The notes under the pieces were generated by a model. The model searched no databases. It was given only the letters and a program-made list of their open reading frames with translations, and was not told the DNA's origin. From Lentzea albidocapillata subsp. violacea (GTDB lineage: Bacteria; Actinomycetota; Actinomycetes; Mycobacteriales; Pseudonocardiaceae): a stretch of 64,000 nt of DNA. The position numbers were made by a program, and so were the translations under genes. Positions within the stretch are counted from its first letter, which is position 1; each line of letters opens with the position of its first letter. The stretch lies in NCBI RefSeq assembly GCF_900100275.1, contig NZ_FNET01000032.1:1-64000 (forward strand), in the 5' to 3' direction. Shown here piece after piece: positions 50,428 to 59,750 of this stretch.

Positions 50428-50843
50428 CGACCGCAGCGCAGCCAGGCAGCTTTGGTTGGCTTATCACCGACTTCGTGCGGAGGGTGCCCGGAGTGGCACA
50501 TTCCGTTGTGGTGTCCGCGGACGGGCTGTTGCTCGCGGGATCCCAGGGCCTGCCCCGGGACCGTGCAGAGCAGCTTTCCGCGGTCGCGTCCGGACTGGTC
50601 AGCCTCACCCAGGGTGCTGCCCGCTGCTTCGAAGCAGGCGGGGTCAACCAGACGGTCGTCGAGATGGAGCGGGGGTACCTGTTCCTCATGTCGATCAGTG
50701 ACGGTTCTTGCCTTGCCGTCCTGGCGGCACCCAACTGCGACATCGGCCTCGTGGCCTACGAGATGACGCTGTTGGTGGAGAGAGTCGGTCAACAACTCAC
50801 CCCTGAGCTGCGCGCGCAGCTTCAGGGTGTGGTCCGTCGCTAG
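50424..50843 (+). CDS. Roadblock/LC7 protein (CvnB type)
   Basis: A 139-residue roadblock/LC7 domain protein (FVRRVPGVAHSVVVSADGLLLAGSQGL, ERGYLFLMSISDGSCLAVLAAPNCDIGLVAYEM). In conservons and MglB-like systems this fold regulates a small GTPase. GTGA overlap with the kinase-like gene. Confidence 0.92.
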   Translation: MTTAAQPGSFGWLITDFVRRVPGVAHSVVVSADGLLLAGSQGLPRDRAEQLSAVASGLVSLTQGAARCFEAGGVNQTVVEMERGYLFLMSISDGSCLAVLAAPNCDIGLVAYEMTLLVERVGQQLTPELRAQLQGVVRR

Positions 50844-50873
50844 ACCTCATCTGAAGTTCAGGGGTGAGAACAA

Positions 50874-51644
50874 ATGGCTGGTAGATCTGGCGCTAGAGGC
50901 CGGGGCTTCGGTAGGAACTTCAACTACCAGGAGTGGGCTTCTGGTGGGTTCCAGTTCGACGAGCCTGACGCGATACCCCAAGAACCAGAGGAAACCGAGG
51001 ACGCGCCCCACGATGAGCGGGTTACAGGGCAAGGGCTAGGCGATATGTCTCAGCGTGAGGTGGACGACTCGTCGTCGTATCCGTACGACGACGTGCCGAA
51101 CCGGTTCGACATAGACGGGTACGGCTCCGGGCTGTTCGGTGGCCCCGGCGCGGACCTCTTCGGCCAGCACGTGATGCCGGAGGCGGTGCCGGAGCAACTG
51201 CCGTACACAACCGGTCCGCATCCGGTCTACAGCACTGGCGGCCAACCGGCGTACAGCACCGGTGCGCAGCCTCAAGTGCGTCCGGAGGAGAATGCTTCTG
51301 CGGAATCGGGTTCACTGGTGCGGCCTTACACACGCACCGGTGGACGCACACGACCCGACTACGACCTTGCTATCGAGGCGCTGATTTCGACCAGCGAAAA
51401 GGGCCTCGAACGGGATGCCGCAGTACTTCCCGAGCACAGGTCGATCTGCGGGCTGTGTGTGGACACGCGGTCGGTGGCCGAGGTCGCGGCACTCCTACGC
51501 TTGCCACTTGGCGTCGTGCGGGTGTTGATCGGCGACATGGCAAGCATGGGTTTGGTTTTGATTCACCAGGGCGGTCTGGTCGTGGGGGACCGGCCTTCCA
51601 TGGAATTCCTGGAGAGGGTGCTCAGTGGGCTTCGCAAGCTCTAG
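50874..51644 (+). CDS. DUF742 protein (CvnC type)
   Basis: A 256-residue protein. The N-terminal half is disordered and acidic with Gly/Tyr-rich stretches. The DUF742 domain lies at about 148-256 and carries SICGLCVDTRSVAEVAALLRLPLGVVRVLIGDM, a winged-helix-like segment. It is the third partner of the conservon. It overlaps the next gene by 20 bp. Confidence 0.9.
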   Translation: MAGRSGARGRGFGRNFNYQEWASGGFQFDEPDAIPQEPEETEDAPHDERVTGQGLGDMSQREVDDSSSYPYDDVPNRFDIDGYGSGLFGGPGADLFGQHVMPEAVPEQLPYTTGPHPVYSTGGQPAYSTGAQPQVRPEENASAESGSLVRPYTRTGGRTRPDYDLAIEALISTSEKGLERDAAVLPEHRSICGLCVDTRSVAEVAALLRLPLGVVRVLIGDMASMGLVLIHQGGLVVGDRPSMEFLERVLSGLRKL

Positions 51645-52230
51645 TCCCCAGGGCGCCGAGGGCGCACGGAAGCCGACGACGTCTGCCAAGATCGTGGTGG
51701 CGGGTGGCTTCGGTGTGGGCAAAACGACGTTCGTCGGCTCGGTGTCCGAGATCGTCCCGTTGACCACCGAGGCGGTGATGACCGAGGCCAGCGCGGGGGT
51801 GGACGACCTCTCCGCCACGCCCAACAAGGTCACCACGACCGTCGCGATGGACTTCGGCCGTGTGTCGCTCGACAGCGACCTGATCCTGTACCTCTTCGGT
51901 ACACCGGGTCAGCACCGGTTCTGGTTCATGTGGGACGACCTGGTACGCGGCGCCATCGGTGCCATCGTGCTGGTCGACACCCGCCGCCTGGCCGACGCGT
52001 TCGCCTCGATCGACTTCTTCGACGACCGGCAGCTGCCGTACGTCGTGGGCGTCAACTGTTTCGACGGCCTCCTGCACCACCGCATCGAGGACGTGCGCGA
52101 AGCGCTGACGATCGACGAGTCGGTGCCGATCGTGACGTGCGACGCGCGGAACCGGCAGTCGACGAAGCAGACGCTCATCACGCTGGTGGAGCACGCGATG
52201 CGCCAGTGGATGTCCGTCCGCGCGGGCTGA
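51625..52230 (+). CDS. Conservon GTPase (CvnD type)
   Basis: A 201-residue small GTP-binding protein: G1 GGFGVGKTT near 28-36, G3 region LFGTPGQHRFW, and NCFD in the place of NKxD. The G3 Gln and the loose G4 motif are as in other CvnD proteins. It should switch under control of the roadblock protein. GTG at 51625 inside the 3' end of the DUF742 gene. A strong terminator follows. Confidence 0.9.
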   Translation: MGFASSSPQGAEGARKPTTSAKIVVAGGFGVGKTTFVGSVSEIVPLTTEAVMTEASAGVDDLSATPNKVTTTVAMDFGRVSLDSDLILYLFGTPGQHRFWFMWDDLVRGAIGAIVLVDTRRLADAFASIDFFDDRQLPYVVGVNCFDGLLHHRIEDVREALTIDESVPIVTCDARNRQSTKQTLITLVEHAMRQWMSVRAG

Positions 52231-52267
52231 ACTCCTTCCGCCGGAGTACGACCGCACACACAACTGA

Positions 52268-52307
52268 ACGAGGCGAGCGCCACCTTCGGGGACGGCGCTC
52301 GCCTCGT
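52268..52307 (+). terminator. Conservon terminator
   Basis: ACGAGGCGAGCGCC (52268-52281) pairs perfectly over 14 bp with 52294-52307 around a 12-nt loop. Confidence 0.8.
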
Positions 52308-52379
52308 CGTTGCGGTCTGATTCAGCTCGGTTGTCCGTCCAGGCGGTCGTCCCTTCGCCGTTCTTCGCCGCTGTCGCTG

Positions 52380-52661
52380 TCAGCCGATGTGCAGGCCGAC
52401 ACCGATGCCGATGTTGATGCCGTCGAGCAGACCGTGATGACCGTGGTGCCAGTGGTCATCCCAGTCGTCGTCCCAGTCGTGACAGTCGTCCCAGTCGTGC
52501 CAGTGGTTCCAGTGGTGTCCGGTGCTGATCCCGACGCCGAGGCCGATGCCGATGTCATCGGTCTTGGGGGCGGCCGCCGCTGTGCCGGACGAGAACAGCA
52601 AGGCGAACGCCAGGGCTGTGAAGGTGGCGGCGACTTTGAGCGCCGGCCGGGTGCTGACCAT
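52380..52661 (-). CDS. Small exported His/Asp/Trp-rich protein
   Basis: A 93-residue protein. The signal peptide (about 1-32) ends in a run of Ala, ATAAAA-like. The mature part of about 60 residues has a core packed with His, Asp and Trp (WNHWHDWDDCHDWDDDWDD) flanked on both sides by Gly/Ile segments (IGIGLGVGIS and INIGIGVGLHIG). I do not recognise a family. Zn, Cu or Ni binding is a guess from composition. TAGGAGGA precedes the ATG, so it is well translated. Confidence 0.75.
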   Translation of the reverse strand: MVSTRPALKVAATFTALAFALLFSSGTAAAAPKTDDIGIGLGVGISTGHHWNHWHDWDDCHDWDDDWDDHWHHGHHGLLDGINIGIGVGLHIG

Positions 52662-52781
52662 TGCGGGAATCCTCCTAAGTCGATGTGGACGTGTCTCGGG
52701 TACGTCCACATCAATCGACGCTAGGTCGCGCAACGCCCACGTAAGGGTGGCCCGCCTTCCCTAACGGGGGATGACCGGCCG

Positions 52782-55034
52782 TCAGGCCTCGTCCACCAAT
52801 GCAGCGGACGTGATGCGATGAAGAGGGAACCTGAGCACCTCTCCGTAGCTGTGGTCGTAACCCTCCAGCACGCCACCCCCGACGACGTGCGGCTCGATCA
52901 CCCGCTGTGCCGCCGTGCCGTGGGAGTCGACGAACCCGACGAGCACGCTGCGGCGCGCCCGCGCGGCCTGCTGGAGCAACGACAGGGTGGCGGACGGACC
53001 GGCGCCGAGGTGCCCCGGAACGGAGATCCGTTCACCCCGTGGTGTCGAAGCCGCACGATCACCGGCCCGGACCAGCCGGACGAGTTCACCCAGGCGGTCG
53101 TCGGCGGGCACGGCGGGTGACACCGGTTTGCGAGCACTGCGCTGTCTCGGCGTGGTCCGGCGGCCGCCCGGCCGCAGGTCGAGGACCTGGCCGTCCGGGC
53201 CCTCCGCAGCCGGGGCGAACCCGGCCGAGCGCAGCCCGTCCAGCACGTCCGCCAGCGGCAACGGGCTGACGAGCACGGTCGGGGCGATCCGGCGCAGCTC
53301 CAGCCGCCCGGCCTCGGGGTGCGCGAGGACCTCGCTGATCAGCACCGGGTCGTCGCAGCGCAGGAACGAGCTCGCCGCCCCGCCGCGCAGCCTGCCGTGG
53401 CGGCGCGCGGCGTCGTCGATCAGGTAGCTCAGCGACTGCGGGACGGGCGTGCGCGAGCGGGTCCTGAAGAGTTCCTGCAGCTCGTCGGCAGTGCGTCCGG
53501 CGTCGAAGGCGCGCCGGACGGTGGCCTCGCTGATCCGGTAGACCGTGGCGCCGCCGGCCGACTCGACGTTCGCGACCAGTGCCAGCTCGTCCGCGAGCTC
53601 CGGTTCGAGGCGGCCGGGAGCGATGACGGTGAGGTCGGCCTGCAGCAGCACGTGGTCGAGCGGCGCGGGCAGGGCGTCACCGAGGGACTTCGCGGCGTGG
53701 CCAGGACCCTCGTCGAGCAGCACGCGGCCCGCGCTGGTGATCGCACCGAGGGCGAGCACGCCGACCGCGGTGCCCTCCTCGACCGTCCAGCGCACCAGCT
53801 CGTCGCGTTGCCTGCCGCCCCGGCGCGGTGCGCGCCAGCCCAGCACGGCGGCCAGGTCCGCGGGGGTCGCCATCGCGGTGCCCTTGGGGAACGCGCCGAG
53901 CGCCTCCAGGATCCACCGCCGGTCACGCGGGGCCTGGGCACGGCGGATCTCGTCCGCGAGCGGGTTGAAGAGCTTGTCCTTCTCGTCGCGGCGGCCGACC
54001 AGAGCGGGCAGTCGGGGCAGGTCGAGCCAGGCGTGCGCGAGCGTGGCCCAGCGGACCTCGGTGGTCGCGGCGAGCCAGACGTCGGCCTTGGTCGTCGGCA
54101 CCCACTCGGGTTCCGCGGCCTCGGTGTTCGCGGCCAGGTCCGCGCCGACCACGAGCTCGATCAGCAGTGCGGCGCGGCGTTCGTCGACGTCGAGGTCCTT
54201 GACGACCTTGCGCAGCTCGCGGACGCCCAGACCGCCCGACCGCAGCACCGGCGCCGGTTCGGCCGACCAGCTCGCGATGAGGTTCTCGACGTGCCGGACG
54301 AGTTCCAGGGCCTCACCCGCGCCGGTCGCGTCGACGCTGCGCTGCTGGAGCGCGGTGGTCCTCGGCTTCGGCTCGGTGACCTGGATCGGGCCGAGGGGGC
54401 GGTCGCCGCGCAGTTCCAGGGCGATCTCCCGCGGCAGTTCGACCGTGCCGGGGTCGCGTCGCAGCAGCAGGCCGCGGGCGAGCAGCCGTTGCACGGGCGT
54501 CTCGGCCTTCTCGAGCGGCACGACGCGGGAGGCGTCCTTGGTGTCGCCGATGGGCGGTCCGGCGGCGAGCTTCCGCAGGACCCGCTGCTCGCCCTCGGTG
54601 ACGCCGCTGAGGTCGTAGGTCTGCCCGGTCCCGCGGCCCAGGCCACCCGGATACGGGCCGAACGCCTCGCGCGTGAGGGGAGGGACCGACAGCGCGTCGT
54701 CGTCGCCCCAGGTGAGCGCGAGGGACCTCAGCCTCGCGACCGCCTGCTTGAGCGGCCTAAGCTTCACGTCCGGCCCGAGGATCTGCGCGAGTGTGGGCAA
54801 CGCCACGGGCCCGGCGTCCGCACCCTGTACGACCAGGGCCTCGAGCACGGCCAGCGTGAAGGTGTCGAGGTCCTCGCAGGCGCGCGCGATCGACGCCCTG
54901 GTGCCGACCCGTGTCGCGAGCACGGACATATCGGCAGGTGGGGGCGTTGCCAGATCGGGGCGCGCGCGCAGCAGCGCGACGAGAGCAACGTCGTCCTGGG
55001 CGCGCAGCCAGTCGGCGAGTGTGATGCCGGACAT
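52782..55034 (-). CDS. Helicase-associated-domain protein (Rv0862c-like)
   Basis: A 750-residue protein of the actinobacterial family that normally sits next to XPB. The N-terminal part starts LADWLRAQDDVALVALLRARPDLATPPPADMSVLATRVG. The centre is winged-helix rich. The C-terminal region (LEPELADELALVANVES, YLIDDAARRHG and EGYDHSYGEVLRFPLHRI) resembles helicase C-terminal/WYL-like modules. A role with the XPB helicase in DNA repair is inferred from synteny. Leaderless start: TACCGT is 7 nt before the ATG at 55034. Confidence 0.82.
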   Translation of the reverse strand: MSGITLADWLRAQDDVALVALLRARPDLATPPPADMSVLATRVGTRASIARACEDLDTFTLAVLEALVVQGADAGPVALPTLAQILGPDVKLRPLKQAVARLRSLALTWGDDDALSVPPLTREAFGPYPGGLGRGTGQTYDLSGVTEGEQRVLRKLAAGPPIGDTKDASRVVPLEKAETPVQRLLARGLLLRRDPGTVELPREIALELRGDRPLGPIQVTEPKPRTTALQQRSVDATGAGEALELVRHVENLIASWSAEPAPVLRSGGLGVRELRKVVKDLDVDERRAALLIELVVGADLAANTEAAEPEWVPTTKADVWLAATTEVRWATLAHAWLDLPRLPALVGRRDEKDKLFNPLADEIRRAQAPRDRRWILEALGAFPKGTAMATPADLAAVLGWRAPRRGGRQRDELVRWTVEEGTAVGVLALGAITSAGRVLLDEGPGHAAKSLGDALPAPLDHVLLQADLTVIAPGRLEPELADELALVANVESAGGATVYRISEATVRRAFDAGRTADELQELFRTRSRTPVPQSLSYLIDDAARRHGRLRGGAASSFLRCDDPVLISEVLAHPEAGRLELRRIAPTVLVSPLPLADVLDGLRSAGFAPAAEGPDGQVLDLRPGGRRTTPRQRSARKPVSPAVPADDRLGELVRLVRAGDRAASTPRGERISVPGHLGAGPSATLSLLQQAARARRSVLVGFVDSHGTAAQRVIEPHVVGGGVLEGYDHSYGEVLRFPLHRITSAALVDEA

Positions 55035-55041
55035 TCTCACC

Positions 55042-55047
55042 ACGGTA
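55042..55047 (-). promoter_or_regulatory. -10 box TACCGT of a leaderless mRNA
   Basis: Minus-strand TACCGT, 7 nt, ATG at 55034. Confidence 0.55.
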
Positions 55048-55120
55048 TATGGGTCGCTGGAGATGACATCGTGCTCTGTCACACTTGTGCCCGTCAGCAG
55101 GCACCACCGAGGAGGAGCAC

Positions 55121-55306
55121 GTGGCGAAAGGACGCCCGGGACGGGTCGACCCGCACTGGCCGGAGGGTGCGGACGGCAGCCATCCCGTCACCGAACTGAC
55201 CAGTGACCTGCAGGGTGCGCTCTCGCCGTTCGGCACGGTGACGTTCCCGCTGCCGTCGGAGGACCTCCCGTACAGGCACCCGGTGACCGAGATCAACAAG
55301 TCCTGA
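55121..55306 (+). CDS. Small conserved actinobacterial protein (Rv0863-like position)
   Basis: A 61-residue soluble protein, AKGRPGRVDPHWPEGADGSH then FPLPSEDLPYRHPVTEINKS. No function known to me. GAGGAGG precedes the GTG at 55121. It is divergent from the helicase-associated gene, as Rv0863 is from Rv0862c. Confidence 0.72.
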   Translation: MAKGRPGRVDPHWPEGADGSHPVTELTSDLQGALSPFGTVTFPLPSEDLPYRHPVTEINKS

Positions 55307-55413
55307 GTGGATTGTCAGGCCGGTCTTAAGACTCGCCGAGTCGGGTGAGTACCGCAAAGGGCCCGGGGATAGGCTCGTTTCCCGCTTGAGCTGTACTTCG
55401 TGGGAGGACGACG

Positions 55414-56796
<1,383 letters not shown>

Positions 56797-56832
56797 GGAT
56801 TTTCGGCACGGGCCGTTTCAGCGGGCCAGGCA

Positions 56833-56838
56833 TACGAT
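56833..56838 (+). promoter_or_regulatory. -10 box TACGAT of leaderless moaC
   Basis: TACGAT, 6 nt, then the ATG at 56845. No ribosome-binding site. Confidence 0.6.
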
Positions 56839-56844
56839 CGCCGT

Positions 56845-57314
<470 letters not shown>

Positions 57315-57318
<4 letters not shown>

Positions 57319-57785
57319 AGGCGGTGGTGATCACCGCGTCCAACCGTGCCGCAGCCGGGGTCTACGCCGATCGCAGCGGACCTCTGATCGTCGAGTGGCT
57401 TGAGTCGCGCGAGTTCTCGGTGTCCGCGCCGGTCGTCGTGCCGGACGGTGATCCGGTGCGCGAGGCTTTGGTCTCTGCCGTCGGTGGTGGCGCTGATCTG
57501 GTGCTGACGACCGGCGGTACCGGCATCAACCCGACCGACCGGACCCCCGAGGCGACTCGCGCGGTGCTGGACTACGAGGTGCCGGGCCTGGCCGATGTGA
57601 TTCGCATGTCAGGCTGGCCGCGCGTGCCGGGGTCCGTGCTGTCGCGTGGCGTCGCCGGGGTCGCCGGGCGGACGTTGATCGTGAACCTGCCCGGGTCGAC
57701 CGGCGGCGTGCGGGACGGGCTGGAGGTGTTGTCGAGCGTGCTGGAGCATGCGCTCGACCAACTGCGTGGAGGTGACCACAAATGA
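57315..57785 (+). CDS. mog: Molybdopterin adenylyltransferase (Mog/MoaB type)
   Basis: A 156-residue protein with the MogA/MoaB fold: ITASNRAAAGVYADRSGPL, LVLTTGGTGINPTDRTPEAT and VNLPGSTGGVRD. It adenylylates molybdopterin before MoeA inserts Mo. GTG at 57315 overlaps the moaC stop (GTGA); ATGA overlap into moaE. Confidence 0.92.
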
Positions 57786-58207
57786 GCGTGGTGCTGCGGG
57801 CCGTCGTGACCGAGGAACCGTTGTCGGTGGAGGAGCACGCGGCCCTGGTCGGGTCTGACCGGGCCGGTGCTGTCGTCACCTTCTCCGGCGTCGTGCGGGA
57901 TCACGATGGCGGGCGGGCGGTGCTGGAGCTGGAGTACCACTCGCACCCGTCGGCTTCGGATGTCGTGGCCGAGGTGGTTTCCGCCTTGGCTGCCAAGTAC
58001 TCCGGGGTGCACGGGATCGCTGTGTCGCACCGGGTCGGGCCGTTGAAGATCGGTGATGTGGCGTTGGCCTGTGCGGTGGCCGCCGAGCATCGGGGGGAAG
58101 CGTTTTCCCTTTGTGCTGACCTGGTGGACGAGGTCAAGGCTCGGTTGCCTGTTTGGAAGAGGCAGGTATTTGCCGGCGGCGAGGACGAGTGGGTCAACTG
58201 TCCCTGA
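57782..58207 (+). CDS. moaE: Molybdopterin synthase catalytic subunit
   Basis: A 141-residue MoaE with VVTFSGVVRDHDGG, LELEYHSHPSASD, VSHRVGPLKIGD and the catalytic Lys in VWKRQVF. With MoaD it converts cPMP to molybdopterin. MoaD is 4 kb away on the other strand. Last gene of the moaC operon. Confidence 0.94.
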   Translation: MSVVLRAVVTEEPLSVEEHAALVGSDRAGAVVTFSGVVRDHDGGRAVLELEYHSHPSASDVVAEVVSALAAKYSGVHGIAVSHRVGPLKIGDVALACAVAAEHRGEAFSLCADLVDEVKARLPVWKRQVFAGGEDEWVNCP

Positions 58208-58608
58208 GCTCTGACGTGCGGGTCTTGTTGCGGGCGGGTGGTTGCTGTTCCAGCGGGGTGGGTCGCGTTCCGGACGTTCAGTCGCGTTGAGAGGCCCGAA
58301 CCGCTACCCGGCGCCCTAGGTTCAGCCGGCTCGCTTCGCATCGCCACGCCAGGACTCGTACGTGGTCGCCTTGCGTTGGCGGGTGCCTGGTGGCACCGCG
58401 CGGGTCGGGTTGCGGTGGCTGGTTCCTGTTCCAGCGGAGGGGTCGCCTTGCGGTTGCTCGTGTCGGTTCCAGCGACCGCCTGACCCGGGAAATGCAGGCA
58501 GGGACCTCACCGTCGGGGGGTAACGGTGAGATCCCTGGTCCTGTGTCAGCCCACGTCCACGGGCCGGCGATGGTGCGGCCGATCAGATCGGTCCGAGCCT
58601 GGAGAGGC
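58208..58608. other. 401-bp stretch without a supported gene
   Basis: Between convergent moaE and rpfA. It holds two related segments about 180 bp apart (both around TGTTCCAGCGG, near 58246 and 58427), a third GTTCCAGCG near 58466, and the rpfA terminator at its right end. Frames across it have no family features. Confidence 0.5.
58500..58536 (-). terminator. rpfA terminator hairpin
   Basis: Arms 58500-58513 and 58523-58536 pair over 14 bp with one mismatch, 72 nt past the rpfA stop codon on the minus strand. Confidence 0.65.
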
Positions 58609-59256
58609 TCAGATCAGGATCTTGTGGCCCGGGAAGATGAGGTCCGGGTTCGTGAGGAAGTCCTTGTTCTTCTCCACGATGGCCTGGTAGCCGCCGGCGA
58701 CCTTGTTGGCGTCCGCGATCTTGGACAGGGTGTCGCCTGCCTTGATCTCGTAGTTGCCGTTCGGGTTCGTCTTCGAGCCAGCGAGCTGCACGACCGGTGC
58801 CTGCTGCACCGGCGCCTGGCGCTGCTGCGGCGTGGCTGCCTTACGCTGCTGGGGCTGCGCCTTCTGCTGCGGGGCCGGGGCGCTCTTGCCCACGTAGGCG
58901 CCCAGACGGGCGCTGCAGGACGGCCACGCGCCGGAGCCCTGGGTGCGGAGGACGTTCTCCGCGACGCGGATCTGCTCCGCGCGGGAGGCGTTGGCCGGGT
59001 TGCCCTGGCCGCCGTTCGCGTTCCAGGTGCTCTGCGTGAACTGCAGACCGCCGTAGTAGCCGTTGCCGGTGTTGGCGGCCCAGTTGCCACTGGCCTCGCA
59101 CTGCGCGAGTGCGTCCCAGTCCATTCCGGGGGCGGCGTTGGCGGTGCCAACGGCCAGGCCCAGAGGGGCGCCGGCGATGATGCCGACAGCCGCGACCTTG
59201 GCGATAGTGCGAGCGGCGGAACTCTGCTTGCCCTTGTTGCCTCGGTTGAAAGCCAT
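58609..59256 (-). CDS. rpfA: Resuscitation-promoting factor with a LysM domain
   Basis: A 215-residue secreted cell-wall lytic protein. Signal peptide ends at TANAAPG (about 43). The Rpf transglycosylase-like domain (about 44-120) has the catalytic Glu in LAQCEASGNWAANTGNGYYGGLQF and AEQIRVAENVLRTQGSGAWP. A Gln/Pro/Ala linker follows, and a C-terminal LysM (about 165-215: YEIKAGDTLSKIA, LIFPGHKILI). It cleaves peptidoglycan during growth or resuscitation. ATG at 59256 with GAGAGG upstream; a GTG at 59277 is the alternative. The position between moaE and moaD equals rpfA (Rv0867c). Confidence 0.92.
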   Translation of the reverse strand: MAFNRGNKGKQSSAARTIAKVAAVGIIAGAPLGLAVGTANAAPGMDWDALAQCEASGNWAANTGNGYYGGLQFTQSTWNANGGQGNPANASRAEQIRVAENVLRTQGSGAWPSCSARLGAYVGKSAPAPQQKAQPQQRKAATPQQRQAPVQQAPVVQLAGSKTNPNGNYEIKAGDTLSKIADANKVAGGYQAIVEKNKDFLTNPDLIFPGHKILI

Positions 59257-59460
59257 GTGCCTCTCGGTCCACCTCACCTGCGGCCAGGAACTCGGGTTCG
59301 GGGCCCGGTGCGTTCCTGCGTCCCAGTCCGGCGGTTTCTCTCGCTCGGGGTATGTGCCGGAGAACCCTCGGACTGGGTTCGGTGTTCGGTCCTCCGGATG
59401 GTGCTCGTGACTGGTTCGGGCCAGCCGAGGAGCGACCGTACGTAACCGCCGACCCGCTCA
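59257..59460 (-). promoter_or_regulatory. Structured rpfA leader, possible ydaO-type c-di-AMP riboswitch
   Basis: About 200 nt of non-coding leader lie between the CRP-like site and rpfA. Perfect 9-bp pairing links 59369-59377 with 59322-59330, and other inverted arms are present. CCCCGAACCCGAGTTCC and CGCAGGTGAGG near the 3' part recall the ydaO consensus, which precedes many actinobacterial rpf genes. The GGGTGAAT-type motif is missing, so the assignment is tentative. Confidence 0.4.
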
Positions 59461-59474
59461 CCAAATGTTTCGAG

Positions 59475-59492
59475 CTGTGATGCACATCACAG
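59475..59492. promoter_or_regulatory. Perfect CRP-type palindrome
   Basis: CTGTGATGCACATCACAG is an exact inverted repeat with TGTGA-N6-TCACA half-sites. In M. tuberculosis CRP (Rv3676) is known to activate rpfA. The same site could act on the opposite-strand regulator gene. Confidence 0.75.
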
Positions 59493-59750
59493 TAACGGTT
59501 TGGAACGTTGTGGGGAGCCTACAAAACCGCAGCTCAAAGGCGTCGTTATCGGTCCGTTTCCATTCCGAGATCGACCGAGATCTATTACGGAAAGTGAGGC
59601 GTGGCTCACGCGTGTCGAGCCGTCGGAGGCGGCCGTTCACGGTCGAGCGGTGGCCGGCGGGAAGATCGCGCGGGCTCTGCCGGCGGGGCGCCGAATGCCA
59701 TCTCCCGGACCGCGAACTCCGCGAGGCGACCACTGCCCGATGATGTCGTG
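59493..59750. other. 258-bp upstream region of the NB-ARC regulator
   Basis: It is part of a 494-bp gap between divergent rpfA and the regulator gene. Frames in this stretch do not resemble proteins. A BTAD- or HTH-extending frame for the regulator was looked for and not found. Confidence 0.45.

Noticed and set aside
58238..58483. Plus-strand frame in the gap between moaE and rpfA
   Set aside because: Composition is that of random high-GC sequence, there is no start signal, and repeats explain part of it.
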